From the NCBI GenBank assembly GCA_902168115.1, contig CABHPB010000027.1:1-64000 (forward strand): a DNA stretch of 64,000 nucleotides, written 5' to 3'. The stretch is from an uncultured Methylopila sp. (GTDB lineage: Bacteria > Pseudomonadota > Alphaproteobacteria > Rhizobiales > Methylopilaceae). Positions within the stretch are counted from its first letter, which is position 1; each line of letters begins with the position of its first letter. Shown piece by piece: positions 40,815 to 48,986 of the stretch. The notes below the pieces were generated by a model. It ran no database searches and was not told where the DNA came from. It saw nothing but the letters and a program-made list of their open reading frames with translations. A program made the position numbers and the translations under genes.

Positions 40815-41377
40815 GGTTTTGTCGTCAGCGAGTTGAGCCGAGGTCTATAGATCGACGCGGTGTAGAGCATCACGTTGCTCTTGAAGAACCGCGAGAAGAT
40901 CGGCGCGAAGTTGAAATAGACTTCCGACGTCATGACGTTGTCGTTTGCGTCGGCGAGCAGATCTGCATTGACGGAGGCCGTGCCGCCCTCCACGCCGATC
41001 ACGCTTTTCCATGTCGCGCCGGCGGTGCTGTAGCACTGCCACCGCACGCGCGGAGCGCCGGTGGCGTCTAGGTAGACGGAGGTCAGGATCGTGACGCCGT
41101 TCGTCCCGGACACGTAGGTCGGCAGGCTGGAGCCGGTGATCCTGAAGATCTGGTCGAGCGCGGTGGCGTTGAGCTGGTCGTACTGGGACGTGACGTCCGC
41201 GACGGAGAACCCGACCTTGTCGACATTGGCGCGGGCGATGATGAAGCGCGACAGGTCATAGCCGCCGAGCAGCAGCAGCGCGAGCACCGGCGCGAACATG
41301 GCGAACTCGATGGCCGCCAACCCGTCGGTCGAGCCGCTGAGGCGCCGGATCAGCCGAGCGAGCGCGGGCGCCTTCAT
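40805..41377 (-). CDS. TadE-like pseudopilin
   Basis: 190 residues. GLAAIEFAMFAPVLALLLLG is the TadE signature, with the Glu preceding the membrane helix needed for prepilin-type handling. The remainder is an extracytoplasmic domain ending NSLTTKPCS. It overlaps the genes on both sides (1 nt with the TadE-like gene upstream, 10 nt with tadG), so the three form one operon. Confidence 0.85.
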   Translation of the reverse strand: MKAPALARLIRRLSGSTDGLAAIEFAMFAPVLALLLLGGYDLSRFIIARANVDKVGFSVADVTSQYDQLNATALDQIFRITGSSLPTYVSGTNGVTILTSVYLDATGAPRVRWQCYSTAGATWKSVIGVEGGTASVNADLLADANDNVMTSEVYFNFAPIFSRFFKSNVMLYTASIYRPRLNSLTTKPCS

Positions 41378-41931
41378 CAGTACGGCTCGTTCTTGACGAC
41401 GATACGCGAGGTGACCCGGACCACCCCGTTCGTGCCGACGAACCGCTTCACATAAGGGGTGACGAGGCTCCAGTCGTAGTTCGCCTCGTAGACGACGATC
41501 TGGCCCGACGAGCCATAGCCGGAGGCGCCCTGGTCCTTGTCGTAGGTCCCGTTGCCGTTGACGTCGGTGAAGGCCTCGCCGGCGTCCCTGACGCCGTTGT
41601 TGTTGCTGTCGGTGAAGGGCTCCGGCTTGCCGATGCTGCCGTAGTCCGAATAGGCCTTGCTGTTGAGGGTGATCTTCGACGGGTCAAGGTAGTCGGCCGT
41701 CGCCTTGCGCACCGCGGCGAGGATCAACTGGCTCTGCGTGCTGGACGAGGTCGAATAGCCGGTCTTGCCGGCGCGGGAGGCGGCGAAGGCGGCGTTGTCG
41801 AGAATGGTCTGGGCGGTCAGAAGAAGGCCGAGTTCGATGATCCCGACGATCATGAACATCAGGACCGGCGCGATCAGGGCGAATTCAACGATGGTTGTGC
41901 CGCCGCAACCCGATCTGAAACGTCGAAACAC
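41377..41931 (-). CDS. TadE-like pseudopilin with EF-hand calcium loops
   Basis: 184 residues from a GTG. GTTIVEFALIAPVLMFMIVG is the TadE-type N-terminus. The exposed domain contains two calcium-binding loops: DSNNNGVRDAGE (108-119, a full EF-hand loop with D1, N3, N5, G6, D9, E12) and DVNGNGTYDKDQ (123-134). EF-hand loops are unusual in pseudopilins and suggest calcium-dependent folding or adhesion. It is the first gene of the three-gene tad-like operon; the AT-rich stretch upstream should hold the promoter. Confidence 0.85.
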   Translation of the reverse strand: MFRRFRSGCGGTTIVEFALIAPVLMFMIVGIIELGLLLTAQTILDNAAFAASRAGKTGYSTSSSTQSQLILAAVRKATADYLDPSKITLNSKAYSDYGSIGKPEPFTDSNNNGVRDAGEAFTDVNGNGTYDKDQGASGYGSSGQIVVYEANYDWSLVTPYVKRFVGTNGVVRVTSRIVVKNEPY

Positions 41932-42218
41932 GATGAAGCTCGGATTTTCTTCCCCCTTTCCGTCTTTAAAGTAACTTCATTAGCGCTTAATGAATCCATG
42001 TTGCTGCTTTCGACTGCCAGCTAGATATTCGACCATCAAAATGCGCTGACGTATTTTAATACCGTCACGAAGACAGGACACTTGCCTGACCGGAGCGCCC
42101 CGATAACGCTATACGTGCAACGAAATCGGCACGCACCAAAGAATAGGCGCGAGCCGGCTGCGGCCTATGCGCTTCTTTCGTCAGGGAGTTTTGGCGTTTC
42201 GAGCGTCCAGGCGGCCGG
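41932..42218. other. AT-richer intergenic region upstream of the tad-like operon
   Basis: 287 bp with no supportable gene. It holds the promoter of the minus-strand tad-like operon and the 3' flank of the RND permease gene. No clear hairpin terminator was found for the latter. Confidence 0.45.
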
Positions 42219-45200
42219 TCACGCGGCGCTGGACGCCCCAGCTTTCGGCTCCTTCAGCCGGAACCACGCGACGTAGAGCGCCGGCAGGAACAGCAGCGTC
42301 AGCACGGTGCCGGCGATGATGCCGCCCATCATCGCGAACGCCATCGGTCCCCAGAAGATCTCCCGCGCGATCGGGATGAGCGCAAGGCTCGCCGCCGCGG
42401 CCGTCAGCAGGATCGGCCGCATTCTGTGCTCCGAGGCCTCCACCACCGCCGTCCAGCCGTCGAGGCCCTCGGCGCGCAACTCCTCGATCTGCATCACCAG
42501 GATGACGGAGTTGCGGATCAGGATGCCGATCAGCGCAAGGACGCCGAGGATCGCGACGAAGCCGAGCGGTGCGCCGCTTGGCAGGAGGGCGGCCACCACG
42601 CCGATCAGCCCGAGCGGCGCGACGACCACCACGAGGAACAGCCTCGCGAAACTTTGCAGCTGGAACATCAGGATCGTCGCCATGGTCAGCAGCATGACCG
42701 GCACGACGGCGATGATCGGCCCTTGCCCCTTGGCGCTTTCCTCGACCGCGCCGCCGGTCTCGAAGCGATAGTCGGAGGAGAGCTTGCCGGTCAGCTCGTT
42801 CAGCTTCGGCGCGAGCTGGGCGACGATCGTGGCGGGCTGGACGTCGCCCACGACGCTCGCCTTCAGCGTGATGGTCGGCATGCGATGGCGACGCCAGACG
42901 ATGGGCTGCTCCGACTGGTAGCCGAGGTTCGCGATCGCGGCGAGCGGCACCGTCTTGCCGTCGCCGGTGCGAATCTGCAGGTTCTGCATCGCCTCGATCG
43001 ACGAGCGGTCGACGTCGCGGGCGCGCGCGACGACGTCGATCAGGTAGATCGAGTCGCGCACCTGCGTGATCGTGGTCCCGCCGACGATGCTGTTGAGCGC
43101 CGTCGCGATCGATTCCGACGTCACGCCGAGCTGGGCCGCCTTGTCCTGCAGTACGTCGACCTTCACGACCCGGCCCGGCTCGTTCCAGTCGAAGACCACC
43201 TGGCCGAGATTGGGATGCTCGCCGAGGACGGCGGCGATCTTCTGCGCCGCGACGCGCGTGCTTTCGAGGTCGGGGCCGCCGATCCGGTACTGGACCGCGC
43301 GACCGACCGGCGGGCCGATGTCGAGCAGGTGCACGAAGACGTCCGTGCCGACGAACTCCTCCCTGCCGATCTTCTCGAGCTTGGCGCGCAGACGGTCGCG
43401 CGCCTCGATGCCCTTGGTGACGATCACGACCTGACCGTAGTTCGGGCTCGCCGGCTGGACGTCGAAGGACAGCAGGAAGCGCAGCGCGCCCTGCCCGACA
43501 TAGGAGGTCCAGTGGTCGATGTCCGGATCGCCATCGAGATGCCTCTCGAAGCGATCCATCTCGGCGCGGGTCTCGGTGATCGAGGCGTTTTGGGGCGCCG
43601 TCCAGTCGACGATCACCTCGACGCGCTCGGAGGACGGGAAGAACTGCTGCTGCACGAAGCGCATGCCGAAGACCGCGAGGGCGAAGACGCACAGCGTCGC
43701 CGCGATCGTCACCCACTTCCAGCGCACGGCCGCCACCAGAACGCGCTCGAACCCACGCGCGAAAAGGCCTTTCTTCCCGGCGTGCTTCTTCAACGTCCGC
43801 GGAAGCATGGTGACGCCGAGCAGCGGCACGAACAGCACCGCGACGACCCATGAGACGCCGAGCGCGACCGCGATCACCACGAACAGCGTGAAGGTGAACT
43901 CGCCGGCGCCGCCATTGTTGAAGGCGACGGGGAAGAAGCTGACGATCGTCACGGCCGTGCCCGTCAGCATGGCGAAGGCGGTGTGGGTGTAGACGTAGGT
44001 CGCCGCCTTCTCGAGCCTGTCGCCGAGCTCCAGCCTCGCGATCATCATCTCGACCGCGATCATGGCGTCGTCGACCAGCAGGCCGAGCGCGATGATCAGC
44101 GCGCCGAGCGAGATGCGCTGGAGCGAGACGCCATAGAGCTTCATCGCGAGGAAGGTGATCGCGAGCACCAGCGGGATGGTCACGGCCACGACCAGTCCGG
44201 CCCGCACGCCGAGGCTGATGAAGCTCACCACGAGCACGATGACCACCGCCTCGATCAGCGCCTTCACGAAGCCCCAGACCGCGTCGGCGACGAGCTCCGG
44301 CTGGTCCGAGACCTTGTGGACGCCGACGCCGATCGGCAGGTCGCCCTCGATCGTCCGCATCTTCTCGGTCAGCTGTTCGCCGAAGATGGTGAGGTTGGCG
44401 CCCGGCTTCATGCCGATGGCGAGGCCGATCGCCTGCTCGCCCCTGTAGCGGAACAGCGAGGTCGGCGGGTCCTGGTAGCCGCGCGTGATGGTCGCGACGT
44501 CGCCGAGCCGGAAGAAGCGGTCGTTGATCCTGAGGTTGATCGCCTTGAGGCTCTCCTCCGACGTGAAGGAGCCGCTGACGCGCACGCTCACCCGCTCGCC
44601 CTTCGCCTCGATCACGCCCGAGGGGGTGATCGCGTTCTGGCCCTGCAGGGCGCTGACGACCATCTGCTGCGTGATGCCGAGCGCCGCCACCTGGCGGGTC
44701 GAGAATTCGAGGTAGATCACCTCGTCCTGCGCGCCGATCAGCTCGACCTTGCCGGCGTCCTTCAGCGTCAGGATCTTGGAGCGGACGCCCTCGACGTAGT
44801 CCCGCAGCTGGCGCTGGGAGAGCCCGTCCGAGGTGAAGGCGTAGATGTTGCCGTAGACGTCGCCGAAATCGTCGTTGAAGAACGGCCCCTGCACGCCGGA
44901 CGGCAGGTCGGGCTTGATGTCCGAGATCAGGTTCCGGATCCGGAGCCAATAATTGGGGACCGCTTTCCCCGAGGTGGTGTCCTTCAGGAAGACGTAGAGG
45001 GTCGTGCGGCCGGGCGCGTTGATGCTCTTGACGTAGTCGAGCGCGTCGATCTCCTCGAGCTTCTTCTCGATACGCTCGGAGACCTGGCTCATGGTGTCTT
45101 CGATCGTGGCCCCCGGCCAGGTCGCCTGGATCACCATGGTCTTGATCGTGAAGTCGGGGTCCTCGGCGCGGCCGAGGCCCTGATAGGCGATCAGGCCCGC

Positions 45201-45362
45201 GACCGCGAAGACCAGCATGAAGTACCAGACCAGCGAGCGGTGCTCGAGCGCCCAGACCGAGAGGTTGAAGGGCTCGCGGCCACTCGTTGCGCCTTCGGTA
45301 GCCTCGGCGGAGGGCGCCGCGGGCTGGTCTTCGGCGTCGGGCGGCCTGCGCTCTTCGCTCAT
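42219..45362 (-). CDS. RND efflux transporter, inner-membrane pump (AcrB/HAE-like)
   Basis: 1047 residues with the RND layout: helix 1 at about 45-63, a large periplasmic loop, six helices in mid-protein, a second loop, and a final helix group. RNF-like landmarks are QATWPGATIEDTMSQVSERI, GLLVDDAMIAVEMM (with the proton-relay Asp pair in helix 4), and GILIRNSVILVMQIEELRAE near the end. It pumps drugs or metals across the envelope with the two adaptors encoded upstream. It overlaps the nearer adaptor by 4 nt (ATGA). The outer-membrane channel is not encoded here. Confidence 0.93.
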   Translation of the reverse strand: MSEERRPPDAEDQPAAPSAEATEGATSGREPFNLSVWALEHRSLVWYFMLVFAVAGLIAYQGLGRAEDPDFTIKTMVIQATWPGATIEDTMSQVSERIEKKLEEIDALDYVKSINAPGRTTLYVFLKDTTSGKAVPNYWLRIRNLISDIKPDLPSGVQGPFFNDDFGDVYGNIYAFTSDGLSQRQLRDYVEGVRSKILTLKDAGKVELIGAQDEVIYLEFSTRQVAALGITQQMVVSALQGQNAITPSGVIEAKGERVSVRVSGSFTSEESLKAINLRINDRFFRLGDVATITRGYQDPPTSLFRYRGEQAIGLAIGMKPGANLTIFGEQLTEKMRTIEGDLPIGVGVHKVSDQPELVADAVWGFVKALIEAVVIVLVVSFISLGVRAGLVVAVTIPLVLAITFLAMKLYGVSLQRISLGALIIALGLLVDDAMIAVEMMIARLELGDRLEKAATYVYTHTAFAMLTGTAVTIVSFFPVAFNNGGAGEFTFTLFVVIAVALGVSWVVAVLFVPLLGVTMLPRTLKKHAGKKGLFARGFERVLVAAVRWKWVTIAATLCVFALAVFGMRFVQQQFFPSSERVEVIVDWTAPQNASITETRAEMDRFERHLDGDPDIDHWTSYVGQGALRFLLSFDVQPASPNYGQVVIVTKGIEARDRLRAKLEKIGREEFVGTDVFVHLLDIGPPVGRAVQYRIGGPDLESTRVAAQKIAAVLGEHPNLGQVVFDWNEPGRVVKVDVLQDKAAQLGVTSESIATALNSIVGGTTITQVRDSIYLIDVVARARDVDRSSIEAMQNLQIRTGDGKTVPLAAIANLGYQSEQPIVWRRHRMPTITLKASVVGDVQPATIVAQLAPKLNELTGKLSSDYRFETGGAVEESAKGQGPIIAVVPVMLLTMATILMFQLQSFARLFLVVVVAPLGLIGVVAALLPSGAPLGFVAILGVLALIGILIRNSVILVMQIEELRAEGLDGWTAVVEASEHRMRPILLTAAAASLALIPIAREIFWGPMAFAMMGGIIAGTVLTLLFLPALYVAWFRLKEPKAGASSAA

Positions 45363-46435
45363 TCGCCGACCTCTCCGCTCAGCCTGACCGCCTGCCCCTC
45401 CGCGAGGCTGTTCGCGCCCGCGACGACGACGCGCGCGCCGGAGGCCACGCCGCCCGAAAGCCGCGCGACGCGCCCGTCGCGCGCCGCGACCTCGACCGGC
45501 GCGCTGCGCACCGTCTTCGCGGCATCGTCGACGACCCAGACGCGCGTCGCGCCGTCGCGCTCGAACAGCGCCGTGGCGGGCACGTCGATCGTCGAGGCGC
45601 CGGTCGCGACGTCAGGCGTGGCGGTGACGGTGGCGCCGAGGCGAAACGGATCGTCCGACCGGTCGAGAGTGATCTTCACGCGCGTCTGGCGCGTCGCCGC
45701 GTCGGCCTCCGGCGCGATCTCACGCACCTTGCCCGTCGACACGATCGCCGGATCGGCCTGAAGGCTGATGGTGAAACCGGTTCCCGGAGACAGCGTCCGG
45801 ACGACGTCCTCCGGCACGTCCACCACCGCCTCGCGCACGTCGGTGCGGGCGAGCGTCATGACTTTCATGCCGGGCGAGGCCATCTGCCCCACGTCAGCGT
45901 CGACGGAGGTCACGACGCCGTCGATGTCGGCGGTCAGCGTCGTGTAGCCGAGCTGCTCCTTGGCCTTGCTGAGGCGCGCCTCGGCCTGCTGCACGGAGGC
46001 GGAGGCGGCGTCCATCGCCTGCTGGGCCGTGTCGAGGTTCGCCTTGGTGTAGACGCCCTGCTCCACGAGCGTCTGCGTGCGGTCCTGCTGCGCGGTCGCC
46101 TTCTCCAGCTGCGATCTGGCCGTGAGGAGCTCGGATTCGGCGGAGCGCATGGCGAGCTGGTAGGCGAGCGGATCGTTCTTCGCGATCGCCTGACCCTTGC
46201 GGACCATGTCGCCGACGTCGACGTCCCGCTCGATGATGCGGCCGAGGACCTGGAAGGCCCGGTCGGTCTGGTAGCGCGGCTCGACGACGCCCGCGAAGCC
46301 GATCCGCTGCTGGTTCGCGGGCTTCGCCACGATCGACAGCACCGGCCGCACGATCGGCGGCGGCGCGTCGTCATGGCCGTCGCAGGCCGGGAGCGGCGCG
46401 GCGAGCAGCAGCGCCGCGACAAGAGCGCCCCTCAT
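45359..46435 (-). CDS. RND periplasmic adaptor (membrane-fusion) protein, copy 1
   Basis: 358 residues with signal MRGALVAALLLAAPLPACDG; LPAC is a lipobox, so it is likely a lipoprotein. RAFQVLGRIIERDVDVGDMV and YTTLTADIDGVVTSVDADVG are the lipoyl halves, separated by a coiled-coil hairpin (TARSQLEKATAQQDRTQTLV), then a beta-barrel. It is co-transcribed with the RND pump and a second adaptor 7 bp upstream. Confidence 0.92.
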   Translation of the reverse strand: MRGALVAALLLAAPLPACDGHDDAPPPIVRPVLSIVAKPANQQRIGFAGVVEPRYQTDRAFQVLGRIIERDVDVGDMVRKGQAIAKNDPLAYQLAMRSAESELLTARSQLEKATAQQDRTQTLVEQGVYTKANLDTAQQAMDAASASVQQAEARLSKAKEQLGYTTLTADIDGVVTSVDADVGQMASPGMKVMTLARTDVREAVVDVPEDVVRTLSPGTGFTISLQADPAIVSTGKVREIAPEADAATRQTRVKITLDRSDDPFRLGATVTATPDVATGASTIDVPATALFERDGATRVWVVDDAAKTVRSAPVEVAARDGRVARLSGGVASGARVVVAGANSLAEGQAVRLSGEVGE

Positions 46436-46442
46436 GACTGCC

Positions 46443-47585
46443 TCATGATTTCTTCGACCCCGCCGGGTCCGCGGCTTCGGGGCGTGGATCGACGACCTCG
46501 CCCGGCCGCAGCAGCTGACCGCCGCGGGTGACCACCAGTTCGCCCGCCTTCAGCCCGTCATGCAGCACGAGCTCGCCGGTCCGGTAGCCCATGACGTCGA
46601 CCGGCCGTAGCGAGACCTGCTTGCTGGACGGATCGACGATCCAGACCGCGGGCTTGCCCTTCTGGGCGAAGAAGGCCGTCCACGGCAGCACCACCGTGTC
46701 GGTCGGCTTGAACCGGCCGGCCCCCTGCACCGCCGAGCCGAGGCCCATCGCCGGCGGCGGCGCGTCGATGCCGATCTTCACGCGGACGGTGCCGCGCGTC
46801 GCGTCGACCGTGGGCGCGACCTCGCGCACGGTCCCGATCGTCTTGATCGCGGGATTCGAGATCAGGGTGATCTCGACGCGCTTGTCGCCGGGAGGGTTGG
46901 CCGGAAGCGCCTCGAACACGTCGAACACCGCGTCGCGCGGTCCGTCGCGGGCGACCGTGTAGACGGCCTGCGCCACCCCGACGACCTGCCCGACCTCGGC
47001 GCTGCGCGCCGTCACCACGCCGTCGCCGTCCGCACGCAGCTCGGTGTTGGCGAGGGAGTCCTCGGCGGTCCCGAGCGCGGCCTTCGCTCCCTCGAGCCCG
47101 GCCTTCGCCCCGTCGAGCGCCTGCTTGGCGGCGTCGAAGTTCGGCCGCGTCGTAAAGCCCTGCCTGAGCAGCGAGTTCTGGCGGTCGAACGTCGCTTCCG
47201 CCTCCTTGAGCGTCGCCTCGGCGGACGCCACCCCGGCTTTGGCCGCGCTGACGTCCGCGTCCTGCTGGGTAGTCTCGAGCTTGGCGAGCAGCTGGCCCTT
47301 CGACACGTGATCGCCGACCTCGACGTCGCGTGAGGCGATCCGTCCCTCGATCCGGAAGGCGAGCTCGCTCTGGACGCGGGCGGCGATCTGCCCGGTGAGC
47401 GTGATCTCGGACGCGAACTGGGTCAGGGCGACGGGCTGGACGTTGACGATCGTCGGGGATTTGGCCGGCGGCTTTTCCGCCTCCCCGCAGCCGCCCAGCA
47501 GCAGCGAGACGCCCAGCAGCGCGAGACGGACGCCAGGCGATCGCGCCCCGGCAACGCCGAGGCATCTGCGCGCCGCTCGTTTCAT
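46443..47585 (-). CDS. RND periplasmic adaptor (membrane-fusion) protein, copy 2
   Basis: 380 residues from MKRAARRCLGVAG; the lipobox LGGC is in LALLGVSLLLGGCGEAEKPP. FRIEGRIASRDVEVGDHVSK and LRADGDGVVTARSAEVGQVV are lipoyl halves, with a helical hairpin between. It heads a three-gene operon (adaptor-adaptor-pump). Paired adaptors are known for some RND systems in which the two subunits form a mixed ring. The two copies are only distantly similar. Confidence 0.92.
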   Translation of the reverse strand: MKRAARRCLGVAGARSPGVRLALLGVSLLLGGCGEAEKPPAKSPTIVNVQPVALTQFASEITLTGQIAARVQSELAFRIEGRIASRDVEVGDHVSKGQLLAKLETTQQDADVSAAKAGVASAEATLKEAEATFDRQNSLLRQGFTTRPNFDAAKQALDGAKAGLEGAKAALGTAEDSLANTELRADGDGVVTARSAEVGQVVGVAQAVYTVARDGPRDAVFDVFEALPANPPGDKRVEITLISNPAIKTIGTVREVAPTVDATRGTVRVKIGIDAPPPAMGLGSAVQGAGRFKPTDTVVLPWTAFFAQKGKPAVWIVDPSSKQVSLRPVDVMGYRTGELVLHDGLKAGELVVTRGGQLLRPGEVVDPRPEAADPAGSKKS

Positions 47586-47702
47586 CCGACGCCCCCGTGG
47601 TGAAACATGGCCCGCCGATGGGCCAGCACAGGAAAATCGAGCGACCTTGCGCTGCAGCAAGGGGGCGCCGAAAAAATCCCGATCGGGACCGCGTCAACGC
47701 CT

Positions 47703-48665
47703 TTACGCGCTCCAGCGGCTGCGCACCCCTTCCCCGTCGTTCCGGTGCTGCCGGATGAGGACGGGATCGGAGATCTCGATGGCCCGCCTGCCCTCTGGCG
47801 TGTCAATGGCGTTCAGCGCCGCGACGTATCGGCCCAGGAACAGGTTGAAGGACTCCAGCCGTCGCGGAAAATCGTGCTGCACGATCATGCCGACAGTCGG
47901 GTTCGTGTTGATCTCGTAGATCTCGACCTTGCCCCGGACGATGCCGAAGTCGGCTCGGCCATAGTGGATGCGGGCGATCTCGAACGCGCGCGAGAGCACG
48001 GCCTGATGGGGGTTCGAGGAGATCAGGGCGTATTCGTCGTCGTAAACCTGCGCGCCGGCGGCGCCGAGCGTTCCGCTCTTCGCGGCCCAGCCGTTCTCGT
48101 GGACCGAAACGGTCGGAACGATCTGGCCCCCGATATTGAAGGCCGCAAGCTTCCGGTAGAGGTTCGGCGCGAGCTCCTCGGCCGCATACTGTACGATCAT
48201 GATCTCGTGGATCGGGACGCCCGACCGGTTGAGGGCTCGCACGCCCTCGGTCACGGCGGTCTGGTCATGGAGGAGATCGCTGGCGACGCCGCGATGCATC
48301 GAGGCGGTCCTGAGGAAGACCGGGAAGGAGGTCTCCGGGACGCGCTGGGCGCCCCGCCAGACCTGGAAGCTGTTCAGGCCGTGGTGATGCAGCGCCCTCA
48401 GCATGTCGAACCGCTGCTTGACGCTGGCGCCGTCGTTGAGCACGCGCGCGCCGCCTTTTTTCAGCGCGCGGTAGAGACGGGCCGACAGCTCGCAGTCCCA
48501 CGGGCTCAGCCGGTCGAAATCGCCGAAGACGTACGTCGCGCGCGGAAACGACTTTTCGGAGAACGCCCGGTCATACGACCACAGCTCGATCTTCGGCGCG
48601 CCCTCGAGCGCGGGAACGCCGCCGTGCGTCTTGAGCTTGCTGGGATGCAGAAAGAATATGATCAT
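47703..48665 (-). CDS. ATP-grasp-like protein next to a peptide-modification locus
   Basis: 320 residues. The C-terminal half has features of an ATP-grasp fold: HEIMIVQYAAEEL, YGRADFGIVRGKVEIYEINT and NPTVGM, where Glu and Asn of EINTNPT would bind Mg-ATP. The N-terminal part (ELWSYDRAF, ATYVFGDFDRLSPWDCELS) resembles a pre-ATP-grasp domain. It is divergent from the small peptide gene at 48787, with 121 bp between. ATP-grasp ligases make peptide or ester bonds in several RiPP systems, so a role on that peptide is plausible but unproven. A glutathione-synthetase-like activity is the alternative. Confidence 0.6.
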   Translation of the reverse strand: MIIFFLHPSKLKTHGGVPALEGAPKIELWSYDRAFSEKSFPRATYVFGDFDRLSPWDCELSARLYRALKKGGARVLNDGASVKQRFDMLRALHHHGLNSFQVWRGAQRVPETSFPVFLRTASMHRGVASDLLHDQTAVTEGVRALNRSGVPIHEIMIVQYAAEELAPNLYRKLAAFNIGGQIVPTVSVHENGWAAKSGTLGAAGAQVYDDEYALISSNPHQAVLSRAFEIARIHYGRADFGIVRGKVEIYEINTNPTVGMIVQHDFPRRLESFNLFLGRYVAALNAIDTPEGRRAIEISDPVLIRQHRNDGEGVRSRWSA

Positions 48666-48786
48666 CGCTAAGTAATTGATGCGGCAAAGCGTCTTGCGAT
48701 GCCGCGCCCCGATTCAGCGCCGCCCGCATGGTTGACCGATGGCGTCTCTACAGCAAGGATGCCGGGGTTATCGCAAGGGGTTTCGC
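48666..48786. promoter_or_regulatory. Divergent promoter region of the second peptide locus
   Basis: 121 bp between the minus-strand ATP-grasp-like gene and the plus-strand peptide. AAGGGG lies 6 nt before the peptide ATG. A TTGACC hexamer near 48732 could be a -35, but no good -10 is spaced from it. Confidence 0.35.
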
Positions 48787-48906
48787 ATGCAAGCAGTTGA
48801 ACTCGACGTCCGGAAGTTGCTCGGATTCAAGCTGGTCGAGACGGCGGGGTCCGTCGCGATCGGCGCCAAGGTCGGCGTGAAGCCGCCGGCGCCTGCCGTC
48901 CGCTGA
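48787..48906 (+). CDS. 39-residue peptide, candidate RiPP precursor (single motif pair)
   Basis: Start ATG with AAGGGG 6 nt upstream. The sequence contains LDVRKLLGFKL (6-16) and AIGAKVGVKPPAP (24-36). These match, in order and spacing type, the two motifs repeated in the 97-residue peptide at 12383 (LDxxRLxGF and IGARLGAK). No Cys, no signal peptide, no double-glycine. A Rho-independent terminator follows within 40 bp, then the HExxH enzyme gene. The arrangement (precursor, partial terminator, modifying enzyme) is common in RiPP clusters, where it gives excess precursor. Its conserved motif pair makes it a convincing gene despite the small size. Confidence 0.72.
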   Translation: MQAVELDVRKLLGFKLVETAGSVAIGAKVGVKPPAPAVR

Positions 48907-48942
48907 GCGTTTCCGACGGGTCGGCCTGAAACCGGTCTGGCT

Positions 48943-48970
48943 ATGGCCGCGCGCGAGCGCGGCCATTTTT
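48943..48970 (+). terminator. Terminator/attenuator between peptide and HExxH genes
   Basis: Perfect 10-bp stem ATGGCCGCGC/GCGCGGCCAT, loop GCGA, followed directly by a five-T run. It lies 36 bp after the peptide stop and 16 bp before the next start, so most transcripts would end here and only read-through would express the enzyme. Confidence 0.82.
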
Positions 48971-48986
48971 CGTTTTCGGAGAGACC

